64,000 nt of DNA from Enorma phocaeensis (GCF_900186505.1 NZ_LT891970.1:28689-92688), one strand, 5' to 3'. Positions 35,560-44,125 are shown, counted from the stretch's first letter. Made by a program: numbers and translations. Notes: generated by a model not told the origin, from the sequence alone.

Positions 35560-36333
35560 ATGCGCCTGGTCGACATGCACTGCCACCTGGACCTCATGGC
35601 CAACGGGCTTGAGATCGCCCGGGAGGCCGAGGGACGCGGGGTCGGCTTCTTCTGCACGACGGTGACACCGGACGGCACGCAGGAGGCGCGCCGCCGCTTC
35701 GCACCCTGCCCCAACGTCCGCGTGGGCGCGGGGCTCCACCCCTGGTGGCTCGCCGACGGCACCTGCGGGGAGCCAGATGTGGAACGCGCCTGCGAGCTCG
35801 CCGCCGAGATCCCGTACCTCGGCGAGCTGGGGCTCGACGGGGGCAAGCGCGGCGCAGGCACGCAGGAGGCGCAGGCCGGCGCGCTGAGGCGCATCCTGCG
35901 CTCCGCGGCAGCGCACCCGCTCGCGGGCCGCGTGGCTTCGTTTCATGCCGTCAGGAGCGCCGACGCCGTGATCGGCCTCGTCGAGGAGACCGGCCTCGCC
36001 GAAGACGCCGCCTGCATCCTCCACTGGTTCTCGGGCACGAGCGATGAGCTCTGGCGCGCGGTCCGGGCAGGGTTTCTCTTCTCCGTGAACGAGCACATGC
36101 TCGCCACCAAGCGCGGCCGCGAGTACGTGCGCATCCTCCCCGAGGACCGCCTGCTCATCGAGACCGACGCCCCGCCCGAGCTCGGCGCGCCGTACGAGCT
36201 CGATAGGATCGAGCGCTCCCTCGAGTCGACCCTGGAACGCGTCGCCGAGCTGCGCGGGTGCGATCCCGAGGCGCTGGGGACGTCCATCGCACGCAGATCG
36301 GCGGCCCTCCTGAGGCTCTCCGACCATCGATAG
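35560..36333 (+). CDS. TatD-family metal-dependent hydrolase
   Basis: The 257-residue protein is a TIM-barrel amidohydrolase of the TatD type: LVDMHCHLD (HxH metal site), LGELGLDGG (Glu), ASFHAV and LHWFSGTSDEL (His), and RLLIETDAPPEL (Asp). TatD enzymes are Mg-dependent DNases/exonucleases. It is shorter and more divergent than E. coli TatD, and the substrate is not certain. ATG at 35560 has AAAGGAGG upstream. It is paired with tcdA and followed by a strong hairpin shared with the convergent sugar kinase. Confidence 0.85.
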   Translation: MRLVDMHCHLDLMANGLEIAREAEGRGVGFFCTTVTPDGTQEARRRFAPCPNVRVGAGLHPWWLADGTCGEPDVERACELAAEIPYLGELGLDGGKRGAGTQEAQAGALRRILRSAAAHPLAGRVASFHAVRSADAVIGLVEETGLAEDAACILHWFSGTSDELWRAVRAGFLFSVNEHMLATKRGREYVRILPEDRLLIETDAPPELGAPYELDRIERSLESTLERVAELRGCDPEALGTSIARRSAALLRLSDHR

Positions 36334-36355
36334 GCCACGCTGTCCCCAAAGAAGC

Positions 36356-36380
36356 GGGGCGGGTCCATCGGACCCGCCCC
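36356..36380. terminator. Bidirectional terminator-like hairpin
   Basis: A perfect 11-bp stem (GGGGCGGGTCC with GGACCCGCCCC) with a 3-nt loop lies between the convergent tatD-like (stop 36333) and FGGY kinase (stop 36443) genes. T-runs are weak on both sides. Confidence 0.65.
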
Positions 36381-36442
36381 TTCAAGGTGCGATCAGATGA
36401 AAGCCGCGGAGCTGTCCGGCAAAGCACGCGGTGTCGTGGCGC

Positions 36443-37963
36443 CTACTCCCCGAGCTCGTGCATGAGGTCGCGGTTGCGCTGGTAGAGCTCGTCGAAGATG
36501 TGGCGTCGGCTGGCATAGAGCTCGTGCGCAGAGGCATCGGGCTTGATGATGGAGCCCTGGCCCACGCGCTCGGCGAGCTCGTCCCACGAGGCGCATGCGC
36601 CGCCCGCGAGCGCCGCCATGAGGGCGTCGCCGTAGCTCGCGCCGACCGTGACCTTGGCGGTGAGGATCTCGCGCCCGCAGACGTCGGCGATCGCCTGCAT
36701 CCACACGGGGTTCTTGGTGCCGCCGCCCACCGCGAGGATGCGGTTCACGGGCAGGCCGTGCTCCCGCTCCAGGATGTCCACGTGCGCCGCGACGGTATAG
36801 GCGATGCCCTCGAGCGCCGCGCGCACCACGTGCCCGCGCGTGTGCCCCATCGTGAGGCCGAAGAACGTCCCGCGCGCGGCGGGGTCGTTGAGCGGGGTGC
36901 GTTCGCCGGCGAAGTACGGCAGGCAGATGAGGCCGTCAGCACCGGGGGCGACGGCGGCCGCCTCTTCGGCCATGACCTCGTAGGCGTTGCGCCCGCCCGC
37001 CCGCTCGGCGGCAAGGGCGTCGCGGTAGAGCTCGTCGCGTAGCCAGCGCGTGAGCGTGCCCGCGGTGTTGGTGCCGGCGCAGATGCCGTAGGTGCCGGGG
37101 ATGATGAAGGTGCCCGGCCACAGGCGCGCGTCGTCGATCATGCGGTCGGCGAGGCAGATGAAGTAGCAGGTGCTCCCGAGCTGCACCATCATGTCGCCCG
37201 GACGGAACACGCCGGTCGAGATGGCCTCGGCCCCGGAGTCGCCCGTGCCCACGAGCACCGGCGTGCCCGCGGCGATGCCGGTCTCGGCAGCCGCGCGCTC
37301 GCACACGCCGCCGGCGATGTCGGTCGCAGCGAGGACCTCGGCCATCTGGTCGGGGCGGCAGAAGTACCCGCAGTGCTCCTCGTCGACCTCCCATGTATCG
37401 CGGTCGTACATGGGCAGGAAGTCCTCGGCGAGGTAACGGTCGATCGTGAAGCGGCCGGTGAGCTTCGCCGAAAGATACGACGAGCCGGTGAGGAACTTGG
37501 CTGCGCGCTCGTGCACCTCGGGCATGTTGTCCTTGAACCACAGCACCTTGGGTGCGATGTCCGACGAGCACGGGTCGTGGCCGATGAGCTCGCGAGCCCT
37601 ATCCTCTCCGAACTCGGCGATGAGCCGCTCGATCTGCGGCTGACTGCGCGCGTCGATGCCGTAGAGGATCGCCGGCGCGAGCGCCGTGCCCTCCTCATCA
37701 ACCGGCACGCAATCGCATCCGAGCGCGGAGAGCCCCACGCAGCCGATCTCGTCGCCGGAGATGCCGGCGGCATCGATCAGCTCGTGCGAGAGCGCGCAGA
37801 AGTCGCCCCACCACACGGCCTCGGCGTCGTGCTGGTACCAGCCCGGCTTCGGGTTCTCGGTCGCGTGCGCGCGGGTCGCCTGCGCGACGATCGAGCAGGC
37901 CTCGTCGATGAGGATGCCCTTGGACGAATCGGTCCCGATGTCGATGCCCAGATAGTACGCCAT
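36443..37963 (-). CDS. FGGY-family carbohydrate kinase (xylulokinase-like)
   Basis: The 506-residue protein has the ASKHA ATPase fold: YYLGIDIGTDSSKGILID (phosphate 1), a catalytic-Asp region around GDSGAEAISTGVF, and LAVGGGTKNPVWMQAIADV followed by SYGDALMAA in the C-terminal FGGY domain. It phosphorylates a sugar or sugar alcohol; the pattern is nearest xylulokinase-type enzymes, but LsrK-type or other specificity is possible. It is the last gene of the minus-strand catabolic operon, 9 nt after the BtpA gene, so probably acts on a product of that pathway. Length normal. Confidence 0.88.
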   Translation of the reverse strand: MAYYLGIDIGTDSSKGILIDEACSIVAQATRAHATENPKPGWYQHDAEAVWWGDFCALSHELIDAAGISGDEIGCVGLSALGCDCVPVDEEGTALAPAILYGIDARSQPQIERLIAEFGEDRARELIGHDPCSSDIAPKVLWFKDNMPEVHERAAKFLTGSSYLSAKLTGRFTIDRYLAEDFLPMYDRDTWEVDEEHCGYFCRPDQMAEVLAATDIAGGVCERAAAETGIAAGTPVLVGTGDSGAEAISTGVFRPGDMMVQLGSTCYFICLADRMIDDARLWPGTFIIPGTYGICAGTNTAGTLTRWLRDELYRDALAAERAGGRNAYEVMAEEAAAVAPGADGLICLPYFAGERTPLNDPAARGTFFGLTMGHTRGHVVRAALEGIAYTVAAHVDILEREHGLPVNRILAVGGGTKNPVWMQAIADVCGREILTAKVTVGASYGDALMAALAGGACASWDELAERVGQGSIIKPDASAHELYASRRHIFDELYQRNRDLMHELGE

Positions 37964-37972
37964 GACGCGCTC

Positions 37973-38782
37973 CTATTCCCCGCGGGCGGCGCGGGCCGCC
38001 GCCATGAACGTCGCGACGCGCTCGGCGTCGACGGGCGCTGTGAACTGCCCGCCCTCCTTGAGGCACGTCCCCACGAAGGCGCCATCGCAGCGCGTGAACA
38101 CGTCGGCGACGGTCTCGGTCTTGCAACCGGTGCCGCAGACCACGGGCACGTCGCCCGAAACCTTGCGGACCCCGGCGATGACCTCGGCGTCGGGCCCGCG
38201 GCCGGCAGCGTCGCCGCCCACCACGAGCGCATCGGGACGGCAGTTGAAGATCAGCGAGTCGGCGATCTGCGCCGTGCTGCGGTCGTTGAGGTAGACCTCG
38301 CCCTCGCTCGTGACGAAATGGAAGAGCTTGAGGTCATCCAAGCGCAGCGCGCTCTTCAGCCGCATGGTCCGGGCGAAGTCGCGGTTGATGAGGCCGAGGT
38401 CGCCCGCCCAAGCGCCGCAGAACATGCAGCGCGTGAACTGCGCGCCCGTGGCGGCGCACAGCTCGATCGTGGCGTCGCCGTCATAGATCGCCTCGGCTCC
38501 CCAGGGGCACGAGATGTCGCCGGCGATGGATCCGATGACGTAGCCCATGGCGGCGAGCGTGGATGCCGAGACGTGCTGCTCGTAGGGCAGCGAGAACTCG
38601 TTGGTGATGAGGATGCCGTCGACCCCGCCCGCCTGCAGGGCCTCAAGGTCGCGTTTGGCGGCATCGGCCACCTTGGCGACGCTCCCGCCCGGGTAGTAGA
38701 GCGGGTCACCGGGCAGCGGCCTCAGGTGCAGAAGGCCGATGATCGGCTTCTCGGTACCGAAGAGTCCAGTGAGGAACGACAT
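37973..38782 (-). CDS. BtpA/SgcQ-family protein
   Basis: The 269-residue protein belongs to the BtpA family (PF03437): PIIGLLHLRPLPGDPLYYPG at the start, GVDGILITNEFSLPY, and the C-terminal VVGGDAAGRGPDAE followed by VPVVCGTGCKTETVAD. The fold is a TIM barrel. BtpA was first linked to photosystem I, but in heterotrophs (E. coli SgcQ) the gene sits in sugar operons and its reaction is unknown. ATG 38782 has GGAAGGAGAAG upstream. Neighbours (FGGY kinase, YjbQ, amidohydrolase, PfkB kinases) support a sugar-catabolic role here. A hairpin (38803-38830) lies just upstream. Confidence 0.85.
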   Translation of the reverse strand: MSFLTGLFGTEKPIIGLLHLRPLPGDPLYYPGGSVAKVADAAKRDLEALQAGGVDGILITNEFSLPYEQHVSASTLAAMGYVIGSIAGDISCPWGAEAIYDGDATIELCAATGAQFTRCMFCGAWAGDLGLINRDFARTMRLKSALRLDDLKLFHFVTSEGEVYLNDRSTAQIADSLIFNCRPDALVVGGDAAGRGPDAEVIAGVRKVSGDVPVVCGTGCKTETVADVFTRCDGAFVGTCLKEGGQFTAPVDAERVATFMAAARAARGE

Positions 38783-38802
38783 CCCTTCTCCTTCCACGAC
38801 GA

Positions 38803-38830
38803 CCCCGTCGGGCGGGACCACCCGACGGGG
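38803..38830 (-). terminator. Intergenic hairpin, YjbQ-BtpA gap
   Basis: A 10-bp perfect stem (CCCCGTCGGG with CCCGACGGGG) with an 8-nt loop in the 138-nt gap. No T-run; within an operon it may mark partial termination or mRNA processing. Confidence 0.5.
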
Positions 38831-38920
38831 GAATCCGTATCCGGTCCCGGCAGGCCGCGAACCGCGCTCCCTCGCACGGCACGGGGACTCCGGGCCCTTA
38901 CGCGATATATACCCGCCCGG

Positions 38921-39349
38921 CTACTCGCCGAGCACCTCGACGTAGATCCGGCGGCGCTGCGGGCCGTCGAACTCGGCGAGGTAGATGTTCTGCGCGCCAC
39001 CGCACACGAGCTTGCCGTCCTTCACGGGGAAGAAGCAGCTGTTGCCGGTGATCATGCTCTTGATGTGCCCCTGCGAGTTGTTGCCCGTGGCGCCGTAGCT
39101 CGGCAGGAAGTGCGCGTGCGCGTAGGGCGCGTCGAGCGGCGCGATGCGGTCGAGCGCCGCGCCGAGGTCCTTCTCCACGCAGGGCAGGCCCTCGTTCACC
39201 ACGATGCCGCAGGTGGTGTGCGAGAGGATGACCGCGGCCAGGCCGTCGGTGACCCCGCTCGACTCCACCGCCGCGTGGACGTCCTCGGTGATGTCGATGA
39301 ATTGATCGGGCTCGGTGCTGAGGTAGCTCAGCTCTTTCAGCGTAACCAT
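38921..39349 (-). CDS. YjbQ-family (UPF0047) protein
   Basis: The 142-residue protein matches the YjbQ/UPF0047 family: FIDITEDVHAAVESSG, VILSHTTCGIVVNE, a YAHAHFLPSYGATGNNSQGHIKSM-type core (conserved His, Ser, Gly-Asn-x-x-x-x-H) and a YLAEFDGPQRRRIYVEVLGE end. Some members show weak thiamine-phosphate synthase activity, but the true role is unclear. It starts 3 nt after the upstream amidohydrolase stop, so the two are translationally linked, which suggests a role in the operon's pathway instead of thiamine synthesis. Confidence 0.87.
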   Translation of the reverse strand: MVTLKELSYLSTEPDQFIDITEDVHAAVESSGVTDGLAAVILSHTTCGIVVNEGLPCVEKDLGAALDRIAPLDAPYAHAHFLPSYGATGNNSQGHIKSMITGNSCFFPVKDGKLVCGGAQNIYLAEFDGPQRRRIYVEVLGE

Positions 39350-39352
39350 GGC

Positions 39353-40213
39353 CTACTCCTCCCCGTTCAGGAACCTGAGCGCGTTGCCGCTGTACAGAAG
39401 CTCGCGGACGTCGTCGGGCATGGGCACCGCGTCGAGTGCGCGCTTGAGCTTGAACGCGCGGAAGCGCGGCGTGTTGCTCGCGAACATCACCTGGTGCGAG
39501 AAGCTCCGCTCGAACCAGTGCTCGCCCATGTCGACGGTGAAGAGCCGGCTCATCATCTCCTCGGGGGAGTCGAGGTAGGTGATCGAGGTGTCGGCGTAGC
39601 AGTTGGGGTACTTGAGCAGCATCGCCACGGTCTCGCGCACCCAGGGCCAGCCGAAGTGCGTGAGGCTGAAGCGCACGTTCGGATGGTCCATGATGGTGCG
39701 CTCGAACGCGAGCGGGTGGCTCTGGGCGAGCGGCGCCTTGGGCTCCCAGGACATGCCGGCGTGGAACACCACGGGGCGGTTGTAAGTCTCGCAGAGCTCG
39801 TAGAGCGGCTCGGCGAGCGGGTCGTCGGGCGCGAAGCCCTGCTTGGCCGGGTGCAGCGACAGGCCGCGGGCACCCAGGTCGCGGAAGGCCCGCTCGAGCT
39901 TCTCGGCGGCGTCCGGACAGTGCGGGTCGACGCTCGCGAAGCCGATGAAGCGGTCGGGGTGCGCCGCGACGATCTGGGCGATCTGCTCGTTGGTGGCGAA
40001 GCACCCGCCCGAGGCGGTCGTCGCGTCGATGGGCATGAGCGCGCTCAGCTGGACGTCGCCGGCGTTGAGCTCGACCTCGATCTCCTCCCAATCCATGGGG
40101 CCCATGTGCCCCATACCGTACTCGCGCTCCCAGAACGCGAAGCCTTCCGGGCCGTCGCCCGGCTTGTAGATATCCCCGTAGAGCAACGGGTGGACCAGCA
40201 TATCGATGACCAT
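39353..40213 (-). CDS. Amidohydrolase-2 family (ACMSD-like) protein
   Basis: The 286-residue protein is a TIM-barrel amidohydrolase of the ACMSD-like group: an ARGLSLHPAKQGF strand, PVVFHAGMSWEP (His), SLTHFGWPWV (His) and MFASNTPRFR near the end. It begins VIDMLVHPLLY: the usual I-D-x-H-x-H is reduced to one His, and the catalytic-Asp position near the C-terminus reads A-S-N-T-P, with Asn for Asp. Family members hydrolyse or decarboxylate small molecules. With two metal/catalytic positions changed the reaction may differ. Neighbours on both sides are sugar-catabolic; YjbQ follows after 3 nt. Confidence 0.8.
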   Translation of the reverse strand: MVIDMLVHPLLYGDIYKPGDGPEGFAFWEREYGMGHMGPMDWEEIEVELNAGDVQLSALMPIDATTASGGCFATNEQIAQIVAAHPDRFIGFASVDPHCPDAAEKLERAFRDLGARGLSLHPAKQGFAPDDPLAEPLYELCETYNRPVVFHAGMSWEPKAPLAQSHPLAFERTIMDHPNVRFSLTHFGWPWVRETVAMLLKYPNCYADTSITYLDSPEEMMSRLFTVDMGEHWFERSFSHQVMFASNTPRFRAFKLKRALDAVPMPDDVRELLYSGNALRFLNGEE

Positions 40214-40290
40214 GGGGCCTCCTTACAGATATCTCACGGATGCACGGGCCGGATCGGCGGCGAACCCGCCGCGCGCGCGGCGCCCGGGCA

Positions 40291-40315
40291 AGCGGCCCGC
40301 CGTGCACGGGCCGCT
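40291..40315 (-). terminator. Intergenic hairpin, kinase-amidohydrolase gap
   Basis: AGCGGCCCG pairs with CGGGCCGCT around a 7-nt loop in the 115-nt gap between the PfkB kinase (stop 40329) and the amidohydrolase (start 40213). No T-run. Confidence 0.5.
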
Positions 40316-40328
40316 CGCCGCCTCACCG

Positions 40329-41129
40329 CTAGTACGGCTTGAACAGGCCGATGACCTTGGATGAAAGCTCGGCGCCCGCCTGCATGCAGGCGTCGACGTC
40401 CTTGCCGTCGAGCATGGCCTTGGTGAAGCCCGCGATGTAGGAGTCGCCGGCGCCCACGGTGTTCACGAGCTCAGGGCACTCGACGATGCCGCACTCGTGG
40501 AAGCGCTCGCCGTCGTAGGCGACAGAGCCCTTGTCGCCGAGCGTGGCAACGGCCACCTTAGGTCCCAGCTCCTGCACGTGCTTGACCCACGCGCGCAGCT
40601 CCGGCGTGTCCTCCTCGAAGGACATGAAAGCGTAGTCCACATAGGGGAAGTGCTTCTCGCACTCGTACTCCGGGTCCTGGCTGAAGACGGAGAAGTCCAT
40701 GACGACGGTCTTGCCCGCCTCGTGCCACTCGGGCAAGAGCCTCAGGCAGTTACCGAAGAGGTCCGTGTGGATGACGTCGTGCGTGAGCACGAAGGCCTCG
40801 TCCTCGTCGGTGAGGGCGTAGTGCTCCATGACGCCGTCGATGGCCTCGAGGTGCACGCGGTCCGTGCCGTTCTTGAGGTCCATGAGCATGACGCAGGTCT
40901 GGCCCTCCTCGGTGCGCAGGTGCGAGATGTCGATGCCCTCGGCGGAGAGCGCCTCGCGCATGGCGGTGCCGTACTCGTCGGTACCCACGACCGAGACGAC
41001 CGACACGGGCACGCCCGCGCGCGCGAGGTGCACGCCCCAGTCGATGCCGTTGCCGGTGGGATAGAAGATGTCGAGCTTCTTGTAGACGTCGGCGCAGCAG
41101 AAGCCCGCCGCGCAAACCTTGACGGTCAT
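40329..41129 (-). CDS. PfkB-family sugar kinase (fructoselysine 6-kinase-like)
   Basis: The 266-residue protein has the ribokinase fold: VCAAGFCCADVYKKLD, GNGIDWGVHLARAGVPVSVV, MDFSVFSQDPEYE, and the catalytic NTVGAGDSYIAGF with its general-base Asp. Phrases such as GIDISHLRTEEGQT and the FSQD/VDYAFMS region resemble FrlD. In FrlD-type pathways the kinase adds phosphate to C6 of an Amadori sugar before deglycation. It is the second such kinase in the operon, 61 nt after the first, implying two related substrates or anomers. Length is that of FrlD (about 260). Confidence 0.85.
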   Translation of the reverse strand: MTVKVCAAGFCCADVYKKLDIFYPTGNGIDWGVHLARAGVPVSVVSVVGTDEYGTAMREALSAEGIDISHLRTEEGQTCVMLMDLKNGTDRVHLEAIDGVMEHYALTDEDEAFVLTHDVIHTDLFGNCLRLLPEWHEAGKTVVMDFSVFSQDPEYECEKHFPYVDYAFMSFEEDTPELRAWVKHVQELGPKVAVATLGDKGSVAYDGERFHECGIVECPELVNTVGAGDSYIAGFTKAMLDGKDVDACMQAGAELSSKVIGLFKPY

Positions 41130-41152
41130 GATGGTTCCTCCCGATAAGGGCA

Positions 41153-41174
41153 GCGGGGCCCCTTGGGACCCCGC
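41153..41174 (-). terminator. Intergenic hairpin between the two PfkB kinases
   Basis: GCGGGG pairs with CCCCGC, then one mismatch and CC/GG around a short loop, in the 61-nt gap. No T-run. Confidence 0.45.
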
Positions 41175-41190
41175 CGCATGGCAGATGGCT

Positions 41191-42060
41191 TTACGCGTAG
41201 ACCTTGGCGTGGCCCCAGCTGCCCTCGATCTTGCATGTGTCGGCGGCGAAGCCGGCTGCGAAGTCGAGGCAGGCGCGAATCGCGTCGGGACCGGCCTCGC
41301 CGGCCTTCTTCTTGGCGAGGTAGGTCACCAAGAACGCCGTGAGCAGCGAGTCGCCTGCCGCCATGGCGTCCTTGAGCTCCTCGGGCGCGACGGGCTTGAT
41401 GCCCTGCTCGTAGAAGTTCTCGCCGTCATAGGCGACGGAGCCCTTGCTGCCGCGCGAGGCGCACACGATCTCGGGGCCGAGCCCCTTGATCCACTCGAGC
41501 TTGGCCTTGATGTCCTCGATGGGAGCGTCGCCCATGGACATGAAGGAGTAGGTCACGAAGGGCGCGATCTGCTCGAAGTACTCGTCCGTCGAGTCATCGG
41601 AGAAGTCGAAGCTGATCGGCACGCCGGCTTCCTTGATCTTGGGGAGCTCGCGCTCGGTGAAGCAGTAGTTGCCGCTGTGCACGAGGTCGAACCCGCGCAC
41701 GTACTCGGCCGCGAAGCGATCGATCACGTAGCGCATGTCGCCGCGAATGCCGCCCTCGTTGGAACCCAGGAAGATGCGGTCGCCGGTCTCGTCGACGGTC
41801 ACGCGGGCGGCGCCGTTGACACCCACGACCTGCTGGCAGCGCATGAGCTCGACGCCCTCCTCCTCAAGGGAGGTGATGACGTGCTCGGCCTCGGCATCAG
41901 AGCCGAAGATGCCCATGTAGGCGCTGCGCTCGACCCCGAGCTTCTTGGCGAACACGGCGAAGTTCACCGCGTTGCCGCCGGGGTACATGGTCTTGATGTG
42001 CTCGTACTTGTCGACGACGTTATCGCCGAAGCCGAGCACGCTGATGGGATAGGTTGCCAT
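41191..42060 (-). CDS. frlD: PfkB-family sugar kinase, fructoselysine 6-kinase-like (FrlD)
   Basis: The 289-residue protein starts at ATG 42060 (GGAG 7 nt upstream) and has VLGFGDNVVDKYEHIKTMYP followed by GGNAVNFAVFAKKLGV, the arrangement of E. coli FrlD (GDNCVD...GGNAVNVAVY). FDFSDDSTDEYF and SFMSMGDAPIED also match. The catalytic motif reads AMAAGDSLLTAF, with Ala before A-G-D where Gly is usual. Predicted role: ATP-dependent 6-phosphorylation of fructoselysine or a related Amadori product. It follows the FrlB-like deglycase gene in the operon. Confidence 0.85.
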   Translation of the reverse strand: MATYPISVLGFGDNVVDKYEHIKTMYPGGNAVNFAVFAKKLGVERSAYMGIFGSDAEAEHVITSLEEEGVELMRCQQVVGVNGAARVTVDETGDRIFLGSNEGGIRGDMRYVIDRFAAEYVRGFDLVHSGNYCFTERELPKIKEAGVPISFDFSDDSTDEYFEQIAPFVTYSFMSMGDAPIEDIKAKLEWIKGLGPEIVCASRGSKGSVAYDGENFYEQGIKPVAPEELKDAMAAGDSLLTAFLVTYLAKKKAGEAGPDAIRACLDFAAGFAADTCKIEGSWGHAKVYA

Positions 42061-42135
42061 GGTTTGCTCCAATCAGTAGGTCCGTCGACGGCGGGAACCC
42101 TGGCTGGAACAGGACCCTGCCGCGGCGAATGAGGG

Positions 42136-42171
42136 GGCGCGGCCGCACGAGGCCACCTTGGCGGCCGCGCC
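42136..42171 (-). terminator. Intergenic hairpin, deglycase-kinase gap
   Basis: A perfect 11-bp stem (GGCGCGGCCGC with GCGGCCGCGCC) with a 14-nt loop in the 125-nt gap. No T-run. Confidence 0.5.
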
Positions 42172-42185
42172 GTGAGGAGGAGGGG

Positions 42186-43154
42186 TTAGTACTTCTCGAT
42201 ACCCATGTAGCGGCGGACATCCGGGTCATGGTCGAAGACCTTGCCGCGGGCGGCGCGGAGCTCGCAGTTCATGGCGTAGAACAGGATCGGGTCGAGATAG
42301 GCGCGCACGCTCGCGGGCACCTGCTCCATGCCGTACTCCTTGGCGTCGAGCACCATGAGGGTGTCGGTGTGGGTCTCAAGGAACGCCAGCGCGCGCTCGT
42401 CCATGGGACGGCACTCGGAGGAGCCCATCTGCAGGAAGTAGAACACGCCCGGCTCGGTCACCTCGAAGGGGCCGTGGAAGTACTCGGCGGAGTTGATGTA
42501 GGCGCAGCTCTGCCACTGCATCTCCATGAGCGAGCAGATCGCGAAGCCGTAGGTCTGGCTGTAGTTGGGGCCCGAGCCCAGGATGTAGAGGAACTTGTGG
42601 TCCTGGCAGAGCGCCGCGAAGCGCTCGCCGAGCTCGGCGTTGACCTTCTCGCGCGCGGGCGGCAGGATCTCGTCCATCTTGGCGATGCCGGCGTAGAGGT
42701 CGGCCAGGTCGGCGAAGCCCTCCTGCTGGTCGAGCAGCTCGGCCGCAAGCGAGAGGGAGATGCCCGCGGGCACCTCGGCCTGCGGCACGCCCTCGCCCCA
42801 CGGGTAGACCCAGGTGGTCCACTTGCCGGTGTCGATCTTGGAGCCGGCGTTGTCGGTCAGCGCGATGATGGAGGCGCCGGCCTCGAGCGCGATGTTGCAG
42901 GCGTCGACGACCTCGGGGGTGTTGCCGCTGTGGCTGCAGGCGATGACGAGGGTCTTGTCGCCGAGGCGCGCCGGGCGCATGATGTCGAACTCGCGGGCGG
43001 TGTAGGCGCAGCTCACGATGTTCTTGGCCTCGCGCTGGAGCAGCGCGTTGGCCGGGATGAGGTCGATGAGCGAGCCGCCGCAGGCGAGGAAGTACACGGT
43101 GTCGATGCCGCCGTGCTTCTCGATGGTCTCCTTGATAAGGTCATGTGCGTTCAT
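42186..43154 (-). CDS. frlB: SIS-domain fructoselysine-6-phosphate deglycase-like protein (FrlB)
   Basis: The 322-residue protein has two SIS sugar-isomerase domains: IDTVYFLACGGSLIDLIPAN and VIACSHSGNTPEVVDACN in the first, and ILGSGPNYSQTYGFA and NSAEYFHGPFEVTEPG in the second, ending DPDVRRYMGIEKY. These follow E. coli FrlB closely in order, including EFRHGPLEIVEPG and the DPDERRYYGGLVEY tail. FrlB splits fructoselysine 6-phosphate to lysine and glucose 6-phosphate. ATG 43154 has AAAGGCGG upstream; the frame extends to 43187. It lies between FrlC- and FrlD-like genes, which strongly supports the assignment; the amino-acid moiety remains uncertain. Confidence 0.87.
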   Translation of the reverse strand: MNAHDLIKETIEKHGGIDTVYFLACGGSLIDLIPANALLQREAKNIVSCAYTAREFDIMRPARLGDKTLVIACSHSGNTPEVVDACNIALEAGASIIALTDNAGSKIDTGKWTTWVYPWGEGVPQAEVPAGISLSLAAELLDQQEGFADLADLYAGIAKMDEILPPAREKVNAELGERFAALCQDHKFLYILGSGPNYSQTYGFAICSLMEMQWQSCAYINSAEYFHGPFEVTEPGVFYFLQMGSSECRPMDERALAFLETHTDTLMVLDAKEYGMEQVPASVRAYLDPILFYAMNCELRAARGKVFDHDPDVRRYMGIEKY

Positions 43155-43187
43155 AGGGATACCGCCTTTCTGTACAGCTTTCTCCAA

Positions 43188-43206
43188 GGGGGCGGGGTGC
43201 GCCCCC
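43188..43206 (-). terminator. Intergenic hairpin, epimerase-deglycase gap
   Basis: GGGGGCG pairs with CGCCCCC around a 5-nt loop in the 95-nt gap. No T-run. Confidence 0.45.
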
Positions 43207-43249
43207 CCTGTTCACGTAAAACTATGGCGCGCTCGCGCGGGCGCGTGCG

Positions 43250-44107
43250 CTAGTCGATGAAGAAGGGCTCGAATGCCTTCATGTTGCGCTCGTCGGCGGC
43301 GGCGGGGTCGTCGTAGTACTTGCCGTCGGTGATCTCCTGGCCGAGCACGCCCTCGAAGTGGTGCTCGTTGAGCGTGCGGATCCACGCCTCCAGGTCGTGC
43401 TTGCCGTCGCCCCAGACCAGGTGGCCGTAGGGGTCGCCGTCGATGAAGTGCATCTCATGGAAGGCGTCGTCGCCGAAGGCCTCGAACCAGTCCTCGAGCG
43501 TCTCGCCCGCGACACCCATGGCCGTGGTGTCGATCATCGGCTCGAGGTAGGGGCTTCCCACCTCGTCGATCATGCGCTTGGCGTCCGCGACGGTGGTCAC
43601 GAGGTTGCTCTCCTCGGGACGCAGGCTCTCCATGGTGAGCATGATGTTGTGCTCGCCGGCGTACTCGGCCAGGATGGAGAGGTGCTCGCGGCTGCGCTTC
43701 CACGCCTCCTCGCGGTCCTCGTCCCAATCGCCCCAGCCGGAGTTGATGGACATGCGCTCGGCGCCGAGGACCTCGGCGAGCTCGATGCCGTGCTTGAAAT
43801 AGCTCACGCTGCGCTCGGCATGGAGCGGCTTGCGCGCGGCGTACTGGTAGGGATAGACGACGTTCTCCGGGCAGAGGGTGCGGATCTTGAGCCCGCGGTC
43901 GGCCGCCTTCTTGGCGATGACCTCGGCCTCGAAGTAGCCCGTGTGGTCGAGCGTGACGTGGGGCTCTGCGCACCACAGCTCGAGGGACTTGAAGCCCAGG
44001 CGCTGCTGGGTGTCGAGGAAGTAATCGAGCGACCACATGATGTAGTGGATGTTCATGCCCGCTACCTGCTCACGGCGCAGATAGGGCTTCTTCTCGGTGT
44101 CTGCCAT
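43250..44107 (-). CDS. frlC: Xylose-isomerase-like TIM-barrel epimerase (FrlC-like)
   Basis: The 285-residue protein belongs to the AP-endonuclease-2/xylose isomerase-like barrel family: GFKSLELWCAEPH, KIRTLCPENVVYPYQYA, LGAERMSINSGWGDWD, LTMESLRPEESNLV (metal Glu), MIDTTAMGV (metal Asp), MHFIDGD (His, Asp) and VLGQEITDGKYY (Glu). E. coli FrlC has corresponding IEIWGGRPH, YTPETNGYPYN and LEPLTPYESNVV; it interconverts fructoselysine and psicoselysine. ATG 44107 follows GAAGGGAG. Position next to FrlB supports the role. Other sugar epimerases remain possible. Confidence 0.83.
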   Translation of the reverse strand: MADTEKKPYLRREQVAGMNIHYIMWSLDYFLDTQQRLGFKSLELWCAEPHVTLDHTGYFEAEVIAKKAADRGLKIRTLCPENVVYPYQYAARKPLHAERSVSYFKHGIELAEVLGAERMSINSGWGDWDEDREEAWKRSREHLSILAEYAGEHNIMLTMESLRPEESNLVTTVADAKRMIDEVGSPYLEPMIDTTAMGVAGETLEDWFEAFGDDAFHEMHFIDGDPYGHLVWGDGKHDLEAWIRTLNEHHFEGVLGQEITDGKYYDDPAAADERNMKAFEPFFID

Positions 44108-44125
44108 TGATACTCCCTTCCCTGG

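Noticed and set aside
37373..40342. 989-codon open frame on the plus strand
   Set aside because: It runs antisense to the FGGY kinase, BtpA, YjbQ and amidohydrolase genes and is rich in His, Arg, Val and Glu in the manner of shadow frames of GC-rich genes. The minus-strand genes have clear family motifs and ribosome binding sites.
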